A DNA stretch of 64,000 bases from NCBI RefSeq assembly GCF_001598235.1, contig NZ_BCYO01000012.1, positions 57,377 to 121,376 of the forward strand, written 5' to 3'. Below are positions 25,569 to 37,121 of this stretch, one piece after another. This DNA comes from Polaromonas jejuensis NBRC 106434 (GTDB taxonomy: Bacteria > Pseudomonadota > Gammaproteobacteria > Burkholderiales > Burkholderiaceae_C). The position numbers were made by a program, and so were the translations under genes. Below the pieces are notes generated by a model, which was given only the letters and a program-made list of their open reading frames with translations, made no database searches and had not been told where the DNA came from. Each line of letters begins with the position of its first letter. Positions within the stretch are counted from its first letter, which is position 1.

Positions 25569-25833
25569 CAAGTTCTCCCATGCAAAGCTTCACCTCGCAG
25601 GATGAAGCGATGGACACACCGCCATGAAAAGGCTTGTGGTGATCGTCAGATGCTAAAAGTCCGCACGAAGTTCACGCCTCGGCCGCGCCCGCACCTGCCT
25701 GTAGGACAAGACCCACGCTCCGGTGTCCTTCTGCAGCGCCAGGTGAACGTCGGGATGCGCGCTGTAGGACGCGCCCGGCAGGGGTGAGATCAGGGTGCGC
25801 GCGGCCCAGCCAAACGGCACGCCATCGCCGCCG

Positions 25834-27216
25834 CTACTTGCCAAACAGGTTGCGCAGCCCGTCCCCGAGCCGGTCGCCCAGCTTGGCGCCGGCTCCCGTG
25901 CCCACGCCGGGCAGCAGCGCCGTGCCAATCGCCGCCCCCAGCAGGGCCGACCGCGACAGCGTGAGCTCGGGCTTGTCCAGCGTGCCGCCCACCGTCAGCG
26001 GCACGCCCACCGCCCCGCCAATGGCACTGCCGATCCGGCTGTCGCCGGCCAGCATCACGGTGAGCTTGCCGCTCAGGGCCCGGGCCGGCGAAATGGCGAC
26101 ATTGCCGGCGGCGCTCAGCACGCCCGAGCTGGCCACCAGGTTGCTCAGCTGCGCGGCGCGGCCCCGCGTGCTGACCTGCCCGGCCAAGGTGTCCAGCGGC
26201 GTCTGGCCGCCGCGGCTCGGGCCCGCGGTTTGCACGGCCCTGGCCAGGTCCAGGCCGTTGAGCACCGCATGGCGCACCATGAAGGTGGTGTGGCTTTGCA
26301 ATGCATCGACCAGCGCGCCGGTGGTGGTGGCCCGCGCATTCAGCGTGGTCGTGGCCTCCAGCCGGCCGGCCAGCGCCGCGCTGGGCGCGGTCAGCGCCGA
26401 GACTTCCACGCCCTTGGTCTGCAGCTGGCCGGTCATGACCCAGGCGGGTGGCGGCGCCTCACCGGCCCGGGCCGGTGAGGCTGCGGCGGCCGCCTGTTTC
26501 AGGCCCAGCCGGCCCTGGACTTCGCCGCCGCCCACCTCGATGCGCAGCGTCCACTGGTCCCCGGCGGCGGGCACTTCATTCGTCTCCGCTGGCGCGCGCT
26601 TGAGACTGGCGCGCAGGCCCTGCAAATGGCCCTTGAGCAGTAATAGCTGCGCGCTGTCGGGCAGGCCATCCGCGCCCAGCCTGGCCTCGCCCTCCAGCGT
26701 GGTGCGCGCACCGCTGGCGCTGATCCAGGTCACATCGTCCAGCACGGTGCGGCGCGGCAAGCCCGGCAGGGTCCCCTTCTTCAGCGTAAAACTTGAAACA
26801 TTTTTTGGCTGCGGCCCGGGCTGAACGGGCGCTGCCAGCTCCTTTTTTTGTAGCGACAGCAGCAGCGCGTCAATGCCTTGCTGCGGCAAGACCGCCCGGT
26901 GTACCAGCAGCGTGGCCACGGCCAGCTGCCCGTGCAGCAGCGGCTGCCACAGCGGCCGCAACGCCACCCGCCCCAGGGTGAGCGGCGGGTTGCTCTGCAC
27001 CACGATGCCGCTCAGGGCCACGGCCGGCAGCGGCCACACATCGACGGCCACGCCGCCCAAGGTGACCGGCACGCTCAGCGCCGCCGAGGCCTCGCGCTCA
27101 ACGCGCAGCCTGAAGCCGCCCGTGGCGATCCAGCGGTGCAGCGTGAACGCCACCGCCGCCAGCAGCACCATCAGGCCGAGCGCCAGCCAGACCAGCCATT
27201 TGAAAACCTTTTCCAT
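25834..27216 (-). CDS. AsmA-family protein
   Basis: A 460-residue envelope protein. One N-terminal helix (VFKWLVWLALGLMVLLAAVA) anchors it in the inner membrane; the rest is beta-rich with the AsmA-type segments LSVPVTLGGVAVDVWPLPAV and GVPLTVGGTLDKPELTLS near the end. AsmA-like proteins bridge the periplasm in phospholipid transport or outer-membrane assembly; at 460 residues this is a short member. Transcribed away from the GST gene. Confidence 0.8.
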   Translation of the reverse strand: MEKVFKWLVWLALGLMVLLAAVAFTLHRWIATGGFRLRVEREASAALSVPVTLGGVAVDVWPLPAVALSGIVVQSNPPLTLGRVALRPLWQPLLHGQLAVATLLVHRAVLPQQGIDALLLSLQKKELAAPVQPGPQPKNVSSFTLKKGTLPGLPRRTVLDDVTWISASGARTTLEGEARLGADGLPDSAQLLLLKGHLQGLRASLKRAPAETNEVPAAGDQWTLRIEVGGGEVQGRLGLKQAAAAASPARAGEAPPPAWVMTGQLQTKGVEVSALTAPSAALAGRLEATTTLNARATTTGALVDALQSHTTFMVRHAVLNGLDLARAVQTAGPSRGGQTPLDTLAGQVSTRGRAAQLSNLVASSGVLSAAGNVAISPARALSGKLTVMLAGDSRIGSAIGGAVGVPLTVGGTLDKPELTLSRSALLGAAIGTALLPGVGTGAGAKLGDRLGDGLRNLFGK

Positions 27217-27352
27217 CTGCTAATTGTGGCAACTTCAGACCCTGTGCACAGCAGAAAACCTGCCGTCCGGCTAGCATGGAGGACTGGCTTTCCTGACTAA
27301 TTCACGGTTTCGCCGTTTCCATCTCCCTCAACGCCTTACCAAGGACAAACCC

Positions 27353-27961
27353 ATGAAGCTTTACTACTCTCCCGGCGCCTGCTCCCTGTCTCCCCACATC
27401 ACGCTGCATGAGTCTGGCCTGCAGTTTGAGCATGTGCTGGCCCCCACCAAAACCCACCAGCTGCCCGACGGCACCGACTACTACAGCATCAACCCGCTGG
27501 GCTATGTGCCCCTGCTGGAGCTGGACGACGGCACGCGCCTGACGGAAGGCCCGGCCATCGTGCAGTACATCGCCGACCAGGTGCCCGACAAAAAGCTGGC
27601 CCCGGCCAACGGCACGGTGGCGCGCGCCCAGCTGCAGTCCTGGCTCCACTTCATAGCCACCGAAGTCCACAAGAACTTCAGCCCGCTGTTCAACCCGGCC
27701 ACCCCGGCCGAGTACAAGACCATGATGGTAGAGAAGCTGCAGTCGCGCCTGAAATGGGTCGATGGCCAGCTCGCCGGCAAGTCCTACCTGATGGGCGACA
27801 GCTTCAGCGTGGCCGACCCCTACCTCTTCACCGTGACCAACTGGGCGCCCGTGGTGGGGGTGGATATTTCCGGCCTTGCCAACCTCGCCGCCTTCCGCGC
27901 CCGCGTGGCCGCCCGCCCCGCCGTGCAGAAGGCGATGCAGGAGGAAGGCCTGCTCGGTTAA
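27353..27961 (+). CDS. Glutathione S-transferase (beta class)
   Basis: A 202-residue cytosolic enzyme. MKLYYSPGACSLSPHITLHE holds the thioredoxin-like N-terminus with Cys10 as the beta-class catalytic cysteine; LTEGPAIVQYIAD binds glutathione; YLMGDSFSVADPYLFTVTNW is the C-terminal helical signature. It conjugates or reduces with glutathione. Start confirmed by the conserved N-terminus. Followed by the NemA-like reductase on the same strand, 125 bp away. Confidence 0.93.
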   Translation: MKLYYSPGACSLSPHITLHESGLQFEHVLAPTKTHQLPDGTDYYSINPLGYVPLLELDDGTRLTEGPAIVQYIADQVPDKKLAPANGTVARAQLQSWLHFIATEVHKNFSPLFNPATPAEYKTMMVEKLQSRLKWVDGQLAGKSYLMGDSFSVADPYLFTVTNWAPVVGVDISGLANLAAFRARVAARPAVQKAMQEEGLLG

Positions 27962-28086
27962 ACGCGCCGGGCGCATGCAGCGCAGCCCATTAGCATGATT
28001 GCAGCAGCCCGTGTTGCACACGCCCATTCATCCGGGCACACACTGGAGGCTGTTTTTCAACGCCCTTTATTCACCGCGGACATTTC

Positions 28087-29196
28087 ATGCCTTCCTTATT
28101 CGACTCCGTCCAGGCCGGCGACCTGCAACTCGCCAATCGCATCGTGCTGGCGCCGCTGACGCGCAACCGCGCGCCCGACGCGATTCCGACGCCCCTCATG
28201 GCCGAGTACTACGCCCAGCGCGCCAGCGCCGGCCTCATGATCACCGAAGCCACCGCCATCAGCCAGCAGGGCCAGGGCTATGCCGACGTGCCCGGCCTCT
28301 ACGGCAGCGAACAGCTCGATGGCTGGAAACAGGTCACCGAGGCCGTGCATGAGGAGGGTGGAAAAATCGTGGTGCAGCTCTGGCATGTGGGCCGCGTCTC
28401 GCACCGCGAATTGCAGCCGGGCGGCGGCCAGCCGGTGGCGCCCTCGGCCATCACCGCCAAGACCAAGACCGTGCTGATCAGGGACGGCGTGCCCACGTTT
28501 GTGGACACCTCCGCGCCACGCGCGCTGCGGCTCGAAGAACTGCCCGACATCGTGCACACCTACCAGGCGGCCGCACGCAATGCGGTGGAAACCGCCGGCT
28601 TTGACGGCGTGGAAATTCACGGCGCCAACGGCTACCTGCTCGACCAGTTCCTGAAGAACGGCGCCAACCAGCGCAGCGACGACTACGGCGGCAGCATCAA
28701 GAACCGTGCGCGCCTGCTGCTGGAAGTGACACGCGCCATCGCCGACTCGATTGGCGGCGGCCGCACCGGCATACGCCTGTCCCCCGTCACGCCCGCCAAC
28801 GATGTGCACGACAGCGACCCGCAGCCGCTGTTTGACTACGTGGTGCGCCAGCTCGCTCCGCTGAACCTGGCCTACATCCACATCATCGAGGGCGCCACCG
28901 GCGGCCCGCGCGAGCTGGCCGAGCGCCCGTTTGACTATGCCGCGCTCAAGGCCGCCTACCGCGCCGCCGGCGGCAGGGGCGCCTGGATGGTCAACAACGG
29001 CTACGACAAGGCCCTGGCCGAACAGGCCGTGAAGGGCGGCGCCGACCTGGTCGCCTTTGGCAAGCCCTACATCGCCAACCCCGACCTGGTGGAGCGCCTG
29101 TTCCGCAACGCCCCGCTCAACGAGCCGGACAAGGCCACCTTTTACGGCGGCGGCGCCGAGGGCTACACCGACTATCCGACGCTATCAAATAAATAG
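28087..29196 (+). CDS. Alkene reductase, old yellow enzyme family (NemA-like)
   Basis: A 369-residue FMN TIM-barrel reductase. MPSLFDSVQAGDLQLANRIV, APLTRNRAPDAIP, VVQLWHVGRVSH and GVEIHGANGYLLDQFLKNG (with the substrate His/Asn pair) are typical of N-ethylmaleimide reductase. It reduces activated C=C bonds, for example of quinones and maleimides, with NAD(P)H. The stop codon lies inside a copy of the 17-nt hairpin repeat. Pairing with GST suggests electrophile detoxification. Confidence 0.93.
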   Translation: MPSLFDSVQAGDLQLANRIVLAPLTRNRAPDAIPTPLMAEYYAQRASAGLMITEATAISQQGQGYADVPGLYGSEQLDGWKQVTEAVHEEGGKIVVQLWHVGRVSHRELQPGGGQPVAPSAITAKTKTVLIRDGVPTFVDTSAPRALRLEELPDIVHTYQAAARNAVETAGFDGVEIHGANGYLLDQFLKNGANQRSDDYGGSIKNRARLLLEVTRAIADSIGGGRTGIRLSPVTPANDVHDSDPQPLFDYVVRQLAPLNLAYIHIIEGATGGPRELAERPFDYAALKAAYRAAGGRGAWMVNNGYDKALAEQAVKGGADLVAFGKPYIANPDLVERLFRNAPLNEPDKATFYGGGAEGYTDYPTLSNK

Positions 29197-29197
29197 C
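29181..29197. repeat. 17-nt hairpin GCTAT-N7-ATAGC at a gene end
   Basis: GCTATCAAATAAATAGC. The TAG stop of the NemA-like gene is part of the right arm. Confidence 0.7.
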
Positions 29198-29264
29198 TTA
29201 TAGCGCCCGTGCGGCAAGGGCTGGAAGGCGCTTTCAGGCTTCACAGCCCGTTATCAGCCCCGTT

Positions 29265-29921
29265 TCAGGGAGCCGCCAGCAACAGGCCACTGCGTGCGGC
29301 CTGCTGCGGGTCCGCCGCCTGCGTCACGGCACTGACCACCGCCACGCCGGCCACGCCACAGGCCATCACGCCGGGGATGCGGTCCAGCGAGATGCCGCCA
29401 ATCGCCACCACCGGAAGCGCCGGTTGCAGCGCCGCCTGCGCGGCCCAGGCCTTCAGCCGCTCCAGCCCGACCGGCTCGTAAGGCATGACCTTCAGCGTGG
29501 TCGGGTAGACAGGGCCAATCGCCAGGTAGGAAGGCCGCACCGCATGCGCGCGCGCCAGCTCGGCCGGCGTGTGGGTGCTCAGGCCCAGCCGCAAGCCGGC
29601 GCTGCGCAACGCGTTCAGGTCGGCGCTGTCCAGGTCTTCCTGGCCCAGGTGCACGCCGTAGGCACCGGCGCTCAGCGCCAGCTGCCAGTGGTCGTTGATG
29701 AACACCTGGGCGCCCGGCACGGCACGCCCGGCCGCCACGGCGGCGCGCACCTCCTGCTCAATCTCGGCAGGCGTGTGGCCGGCGGCCTTGAAGCGCAGCT
29801 GGATGGTGCGCACACCCCAGCCCAGCAGGCGCTGCACCCAGGCGGCATCGGGCACCACGGGGTAAAAGCCGATGGGGCCGGTGAGGGACGGGAAAGCGTT
29901 GATGGGATTCATGGCAGTCAT
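29265..29921 (-). CDS. thiE: Thiamine-phosphate synthase
   Basis: A 218-residue TIM-barrel enzyme that joins hydroxymethylpyrimidine diphosphate and carboxythiazole phosphate to thiamine phosphate. VFINDHWQLALSAGAYGVHLGQEDL, GLSTHTPAELARAH and YLAIGPVYPTTLK are ThiE hallmarks. Its ATG directly follows the thiG stop (TGAATG), so it is the last gene of the thiCOSGE operon. Confidence 0.93.
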   Translation of the reverse strand: MTAMNPINAFPSLTGPIGFYPVVPDAAWVQRLLGWGVRTIQLRFKAAGHTPAEIEQEVRAAVAAGRAVPGAQVFINDHWQLALSAGAYGVHLGQEDLDSADLNALRSAGLRLGLSTHTPAELARAHAVRPSYLAIGPVYPTTLKVMPYEPVGLERLKAWAAQAALQPALPVVAIGGISLDRIPGVMACGVAGVAVVSAVTQAADPQQAARSGLLLAAP

Positions 29922-30743
29922 TCAAGGCGCATGCCAGAACGGCATGCCCACGGTGGGGGTGGAGGCCTGCGCGGCGGCGCGCTCGGGCATGGGGGTGGAC
30001 TCATAGGCCGCGCGGCCCGCGGCCACGCCGTCGGCAAAGGCGCGCGCCATGCGCACCGGGTCGCCGGCCTGCGCCACCGCCGTGTTCAGCAGCACCGCAT
30101 CAAAGCCCAGCTCCATCACCTGCGCGGCATGCGAGGGCCGGCCCAGGCCCGCATCCACGATGAGCACCGCATCCGGCAGGCGGCGGCGCATGGTCTCCAG
30201 CGCGTAAGGGTTCAGCGGCCCGCGGCCGGTGCCAATCGGTGCCGCCCAGGGCATCACGGCCGCGCAGCCGGCGCCGTGCAGGCGCTGCGCCATCACCAGG
30301 TCATCGGTGGTGTAGGCAAACACCGCAAAACCGTCCTTCGCCAGCGTGGTCGCCGCCTCCAGCGTGGCCAGGGTGTCGGGCTGCAAGGTGTAGTCGTCGC
30401 CTATCACCTCCAGCTTGATCCACGCCGTGCCAAAAATCTCGCGCGCCATCTGCGCCAGCGTGATGGCTTCCTGCGCGCTGTGGCAGCCTGCCGTGTTCGG
30501 CAGGATGTGGCAGCCCAGCGCCTGGATGCGCTGCCAGAAACTGTTGCCGCCGCCGCTTTCGGGCTGCAGGCGGCGCAGGCCGACCGTCAGCACCTGGGTA
30601 GCGCTGGCGCGCACCGCATCGCTCAGGATTTGCGGCGAGGGGTAATGCGAGGTGCCCAGAAAAAAGCGGCTCGCCAGGGTCGTGCCGGCCACGCGCCACG
30701 GCTCGCCGTGGGCGACCGTCCGGGCCGTCAAATCAATGTCCAT
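29922..30743 (-). CDS. thiG: Thiazole synthase
   Basis: A 273-residue TIM barrel that forms the thiazole ring from deoxyxylulose phosphate, dehydroglycine and ThiS-thiocarboxylate. [14 protein letters not shown], the Schiff-base lysine in [23 protein letters not shown] and [17 protein letters not shown] are ThiG signatures. It starts 1 bp after thiS. A roughly 25-residue Pro/Ala extension follows the usual end. Confidence 0.95.
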   Translation of the reverse strand: MDIDLTARTVAHGEPWRVAGTTLASRFFLGTSHYPSPQILSDAVRASATQVLTVGLRRLQPESGGGNSFWQRIQALGCHILPNTAGCHSAQEAITLAQMAREIFGTAWIKLEVIGDDYTLQPDTLATLEAATTLAKDGFAVFAYTTDDLVMAQRLHGAGCAAVMPWAAPIGTGRGPLNPYALETMRRRLPDAVLIVDAGLGRPSHAAQVMELGFDAVLLNTAVAQAGDPVRMARAFADGVAAGRAAYESTPMPERAAAQASTPTVGMPFWHAP

Positions 30744-30744
30744 T

Positions 30745-30954
30745 TCAGCCTCCTTGAATCGGTGTGATCACATCAATGCAGTCGCCGTTTTGCAGCCTGC
30801 GTTCGGGCCACTGCGAACGCGGCACAAAGGCCTTGTTGATGGCACAGGCGAACGCGCCCTGTAGCGCATAGCCGCGCGCCAGCAACAAAGCCTGCAGGGT
30901 GGCCGCCTGCGTTTCAAGGCGCTCGCCATTCAATGAAATTTCAAGCATCGTCAT
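30745..30954 (-). CDS. thiS: Sulfur-carrier protein ThiS
   Basis: A 69-residue ubiquitin-fold protein ending in IQGG, the double glycine that is thiocarboxylated to donate sulfur to the thiazole. The ATG at 30954 overlaps the thiO stop (ATGA). A start at ATG 30948 is also possible and would remove two residues. Confidence 0.92.
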   Translation of the reverse strand: MTMLEISLNGERLETQAATLQALLLARGYALQGAFACAINKAFVPRSQWPERRLQNGDCIDVITPIQGG

Positions 30955-32030
30955 GTCACTTTCTCAGCGCTGGTTCCCAACAGTTGACGGGCCAGTTCAT
31001 CGACCAGTGCCGGCGCGCACAGATAACCGTGCCGGTATAAGCCGTTGAGGTGCCACACGCCCGCGCGCCGCACCACGACAGGCCGGTGGTCGTCCAGCGC
31101 CGGACGCAGGGCGGCGGCCAGGCGCAGCACGCGCGCCTCGCCAAAGGCCGGGTGCAGGCTGTACAAGGCGCTGCCCAACTCCAGGGTGGAGCGCAGGGTC
31201 ACGGGGCCGGTGTCTTCCGACTCCAGCTCGGTCGCGCCGACCACAAAGCGGTGATCGGGCCGCGGCGCCACATAGAGCTGGTAGCGCGGGTGCATCAGGC
31301 GCACGGGCCGCCGCAGGGTCACGCCCTGGCATTCCACCGTCAGCACCTCGCCGCGCACGCCGCGCAAAGGACTCTCAAGAGGCCACTGCGGCTTGCTGCC
31401 GACACCGCGCGTGTCCACCGTGACGTCGAACGCATGCACTTCACCCGCGCACAGGATGCGCTGTTCTTCCACGCGGTCAACGGCCTTGCCTTCATGCCAG
31501 CGCGCACCCAGCCTGTCTATCTCGGTCGCCAGCGCCGCCATCCACTGGTCATTGGCGAGCTGGCCTTCGCCCTCCAAAAACAGGCCACCGCCGAAGCGGC
31601 CCGCCAGCGCGGGCTCGTACCGGGCCAGGGCCGCGCCATCGAGCGTCTGCACCTGGGCACGGCAGGCCTCGGGTAGCTTGTGATGCAGCAGGCGCGTGAA
31701 ATGCTCCAGCGACGACTGGTCGGGCGTATGCGCAACCACCAGCGTGCCTTCCCGCCGGAAATACACTTTGCCTGCGCGTTCTTCAATCTCGGCAATCCAC
31801 TGCGGCCACAGCTGCATGGACCGTTGGCCCAGCGCAAACACCACGTCGTCAGACACCGCCAGCTCGGCCAGCGGCGAGAGCATGGCCGCCGCCGTCATGG
31901 AGGCCGTGGCCAGGTCGTCCCGGCTGCGCGCATCGAACAGGCTGACGCGGCAGCCGGCGCGCAGCAGGCGCCAGGCCAGCGTGCGCCCGGCCAGGCCGGC
32001 GCCCGCGATGCCGATGTGCAGGGTGCTCAT
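30951..32030 (-). CDS. thiO: Glycine oxidase ThiO
   Basis: A 359-residue FAD-dependent oxidase that oxidises glycine to the dehydroglycine used by ThiG in aerobes. STLHIGIAGAGLAGRTLAWR is the dinucleotide-binding motif; LYVAPRPDHRFVVGATELES and the end GLYRHGYLCAPALVDELAR fit the DAO/ThiO family. ATG 32030 lies 1 bp after the thiC stop. An oxygen-dependent ThiO rather than ThiH indicates aerobic thiamine synthesis. Confidence 0.92.
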   Translation of the reverse strand: MSTLHIGIAGAGLAGRTLAWRLLRAGCRVSLFDARSRDDLATASMTAAAMLSPLAELAVSDDVVFALGQRSMQLWPQWIAEIEERAGKVYFRREGTLVVAHTPDQSSLEHFTRLLHHKLPEACRAQVQTLDGAALARYEPALAGRFGGGLFLEGEGQLANDQWMAALATEIDRLGARWHEGKAVDRVEEQRILCAGEVHAFDVTVDTRGVGSKPQWPLESPLRGVRGEVLTVECQGVTLRRPVRLMHPRYQLYVAPRPDHRFVVGATELESEDTGPVTLRSTLELGSALYSLHPAFGEARVLRLAAALRPALDDHRPVVVRRAGVWHLNGLYRHGYLCAPALVDELARQLLGTSAEKVT

Positions 32031-32031
32031 G

Positions 32032-34239
<2,208 letters not shown>

Positions 34240-34382
34240 TCACCAAACTTTACAAACCATCACGGCGGCGCAATGGCGCATATACACGCGCCCGCCACAC
34301 TGGCCTTCAACCTGCAGCCAGCACCTGATCTCAGGTGGCGGTCACAGGCGCCTTCTCTCTCTTTTCCCGAAAGGAAGTTTTC

Positions 34383-34955
34383 ATGCAATTCGCTCTCAAA
34401 CCCCTGGCCGCCCTCAACGGCCTCGTCCTCGCCGGCCTGCTGGCGACCGCGGGCGCCGGCGCCATGGCACAGGGTACGCCCGCCGCGCCCGCAGCGGCCC
34501 CCGCCGCCGCCACGAAACCGGCAGCACCACACGATGGCGATCACAGGATGGGTCGCCATGACCCGGCCAAAATGCAGGCCTGGATGGCCAAGCGCCAGGC
34601 CGAGCTGAAAGCCAAGCTCAAGATCACGGCGTCGCAAGAGGGCGCCTGGACCACCTACACCGAGGCCATGAAGCCGCCTGCCCGCATGGGCGAGCGCCTC
34701 ACGGCCGAACAACGCGCCGAGTTCGACAAGCTCACCACCCCCGAGCGCATCGACAAGATGCGCGCCCTGCGCACCCAGCGCATGGCCGAAATGAGCGCGG
34801 CCATGGACAAGCGCGGCGAGGCCACCAAGGCCTTTTATGCGACCCTGAGCCCCGAGCAGCAAAAAACCTTTGACGCCGAACTCAAGAAACACGGTCCGTA
34901 CGGAGGCCGTGGCGGCCCCCGCCATCACGACGACCATGAACCGAAAAAGGGCTGA
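34383..34955 (+). CDS. Exported LTXXQ/Spy-like protein
   Basis: A 190-residue periplasmic protein. The signal peptide MQFALKPLAALNGLVLAGLL is cut near AMAQ, followed by a Pro/Ala stretch and an all-helical region with KITASQEGAWTTYTEAM and TLSPEQQKTFDAELKKHG, the paired LTxxQ-type motifs of Spy/CpxP chaperones. C-terminal His/Gly/Lys tail may bind metal. AAGGAAG precedes ATG 34383 by 5 bp. A strong terminator follows at 35008. Confidence 0.8.
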   Translation: MQFALKPLAALNGLVLAGLLATAGAGAMAQGTPAAPAAAPAAATKPAAPHDGDHRMGRHDPAKMQAWMAKRQAELKAKLKITASQEGAWTTYTEAMKPPARMGERLTAEQRAEFDKLTTPERIDKMRALRTQRMAEMSAAMDKRGEATKAFYATLSPEQQKTFDAELKKHGPYGGRGGPRHHDDHEPKKG

Positions 34956-35007
34956 GCTGATGCGTTGAACTGCCCCCCAGCCGCTGCTTGTGGCTGAACA
35001 CGGCCAC

Positions 35008-35058
35008 AAGGCCTGCACTTCGCTCCATCAAGGGGCGCCGGTGCAGGCCTTCTTTTTT
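35008..35058 (+). terminator. Intrinsic terminator after the Spy-like gene
   Basis: AAGGCCTGCAC and GTGCAGGCCTT form an 11-bp stem with a 22-nt loop, followed by CTTTTTTC. Confidence 0.85.
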
Positions 35059-35410
35059 CAGGCCATATTGTCTGCCGTCTGTCATGGGTGATCCGTGCAT
35101 CTGGATACTCCGGCGCCGCCTGAGCTGTTCTGTCGGCCTGGTTTGTCCATCATTAAATATCGATAATGATTGATGCCATGCTTTATTTGTTCGGTCGAGA
35201 AGCCAGACACCAGATCCATCATCATGGCCAGTCATCCTGTTTTTTCCATCGCCCAGCAACGATGCAAGCCATGAAATTCCAATAATTCCGTTTATAAACA
35301 ATTAGTTATAAGAAATAATTACCCGTTGACGGTCAGCACAATAGTTGTCATGAGATGAAATTTCAGTTGCATGTTGGTGAAAACCCTAATCCAAAGTTCT
35401 TGTGATTAAT

Positions 35411-35424
35411 TATCGATATCGATA
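35411..35424. promoter_or_regulatory. Palindromic operator candidate for the GntR-hydrolase
   Basis: TATCGATATCGATA is a perfect 14-bp palindrome made of two overlapping TATCGATA boxes, ending 10 bp before ATG 35435. A third TATCGATA lies at 35158-35165. Confidence 0.45.
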
Positions 35425-35434
35425 CATTAAGCCC

Positions 35435-37090
35435 ATGGATCAAGCCGTCACGCCAAAGCCGCAGCCAACCACAGCACCTCGCAAGGGTGAGGAGGTTTAC
35501 AGCTGGTTGCGCAAGCAGATCATCCTGTCCTCCATCAAGGACGGACAGCCGATCGTCGAACTGGAAGTCGCCAGCACCATGGGTTGCAGCCAGGGCACCG
35601 TGCGTGAAGCCCTGCTGCGTCTGCAGGAAGAAGGCCTGATCGTGCGCCAGGGCTACCGCGGCAGCGTGGTATCTCCCATTTCCCCCAATGAAGCCCAGGC
35701 GTTTCTCAATCTGCGAGCCCAACTCGAATCCCAGGCGGTGGTGTATTCCGTGCCCAATATCCGTGCGGAACATATCGAGAAACTGTCGGGCATCGTGCGG
35801 GAGATGGAACGGGTCGCCGGACAAGGCGACGAGTACAGCCTGTTCGAGCTGGACCAGCAATTTCATATCACCTTGTTCCAGGTGGCCAATATGCCGGCGC
35901 TGGTCCCGGTCCTGATTCGCTGCTCGCTTTACAACCACCGCAACAAGATCTCGCTGGTGAATGCCCCGCGCACCTTGCAGGAAACCGCGTCGCGCCACTG
36001 GGCCATCGTGGAGGCCCTGCAAACACGCGACGCGGCAGAAGTCGAGCGTGTGCTGCGCCATCACATCCAAAGTGTGGTGGGCATGGACAACGCCCGTGCG
36101 CCGGCCTCGACCAGCGCGCCACTGTGCATGGCACCGGAGCAACAGGCCATTTTTGACCGCCTGCAGAAGGAAGACGGGCACCTCCCGGTGATCACCACGC
36201 TGGGCCGCGAGCAGGCCCACGCGCAGTTTGCCCACGTCAACGCGCGATGGAACCGCATCGCTGAAGACGACTTCCGAATTGAGCGTTTCACCATTCCAGC
36301 GCCCGCGCAGCAAGGCCGCAATGCACAGGGACACCAGGGCATAGGCGCCCTGCGCATCGAACACATCAAGAACCACAACGCGGCCTGCGGCACCATTTTT
36401 CATATCCATGGCGGCGGCTGGACATTTGGCAACAACGAAACCCATCTGGGCGCCATGGCACGGCTGGCCGAACTGACGCAATGCACGGTGATCGGCGTGG
36501 ACTACGGCCTGGCCCCTGATGCCCCCTTCCCCGCCGGGCTGAACGATTGCACTTGGGCCTGGCGCTGGCTGCGCATGCAGTCCGGCGGCGCGGCGCCCTG
36601 GTACGTGGCGGGCGACTCGGCAGGCGCCAACCTGGCGCTGGCCATGATGTTTGACCTGCGCAATCTGGGTGAAGTGTTGCCCGACGCAGCCTTGCTGTTT
36701 TATGGCGTTTACGCGGCCGACCACAGCACGCCGTCGCATCGATCCTGCGGCACAGGCAGTTTTGGCCTGTCAAGCGAACGCATGGACTGGTACCGCAAAC
36801 AGTACCTGTCAGGCAGTCGCCGCGATCCGGAAGACCCGCGCGTCTCGCCCCTGCGCGGCGACTTGTCGGGCCTGCCTCCGCTCTTTCTCAACGCCGCAGG
36901 GCTGGACCCGCTGCACGACGACACCACCGCACTGGTTCAAAGGCTGGCGCTGACCAGCACACCATTCGAGTTCCACAACTACGAAGGCGTCATTCACGGC
37001 TTCATGCAAATGAGCTCGGAACTCCCCCAGGCCCTGCAAGCCTTTAACGACGCGGCGGCCTTCCTGCGTGCGCGCCAACAAGCCCGGTAA
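35435..37090 (+). CDS. GntR/FCD transcription regulator fused to an alpha/beta hydrolase
   Basis: A 551-residue two-part protein. Residues about 20-90 are a GntR winged helix (VYSWLRKQIILSSI, VASTMGCSQGTVREALLRLQ). Residues 95-220 are an all-helical FCD effector domain with metal-ligand candidates in ELDQQFH, RHWAIVEAL and RHHI. Residues 300-551 are an HSL-type esterase: oxyanion HGGGW 325-329, GDSAG with Ser395, Asp491 in GLDPLHDD, His521 in GVIHGF. All catalytic residues are present in one unbroken frame. It heads a sugar ABC-transport operon. Role as ligand-processing repressor is inference. The upstream GTG 35402 is an alternative start. Confidence 0.85.
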   Translation: MDQAVTPKPQPTTAPRKGEEVYSWLRKQIILSSIKDGQPIVELEVASTMGCSQGTVREALLRLQEEGLIVRQGYRGSVVSPISPNEAQAFLNLRAQLESQAVVYSVPNIRAEHIEKLSGIVREMERVAGQGDEYSLFELDQQFHITLFQVANMPALVPVLIRCSLYNHRNKISLVNAPRTLQETASRHWAIVEALQTRDAAEVERVLRHHIQSVVGMDNARAPASTSAPLCMAPEQQAIFDRLQKEDGHLPVITTLGREQAHAQFAHVNARWNRIAEDDFRIERFTIPAPAQQGRNAQGHQGIGALRIEHIKNHNAACGTIFHIHGGGWTFGNNETHLGAMARLAELTQCTVIGVDYGLAPDAPFPAGLNDCTWAWRWLRMQSGGAAPWYVAGDSAGANLALAMMFDLRNLGEVLPDAALLFYGVYAADHSTPSHRSCGTGSFGLSSERMDWYRKQYLSGSRRDPEDPRVSPLRGDLSGLPPLFLNAAGLDPLHDDTTALVQRLALTSTPFEFHNYEGVIHGFMQMSSELPQALQAFNDAAAFLRARQQAR

Positions 37091-37121
37091 GCGGGAATTC
37101 ATAACCACTAGGAGACAAATC

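Larger units (their letters stand above)
34956..35434. other. Intergenic region: terminator and AT-rich regulator leader
   Basis: The left part holds the Spy-like gene terminator. From about 35140 base composition shifts to AT-rich, with GTTTATAAAC at 35290-35299, a single TATCGATA at 35158-35165 and the double palindrome at 35411-35424 before the GntR-hydrolase gene. No further coding frame is convincing. Confidence 0.5.

Noticed and set aside
25653..25833. Possible coding tail upstream of the DUF1328 gene on the minus strand
   Set aside because: Only the end of a longer shadow frame of the AsmA-like gene; no start or family.
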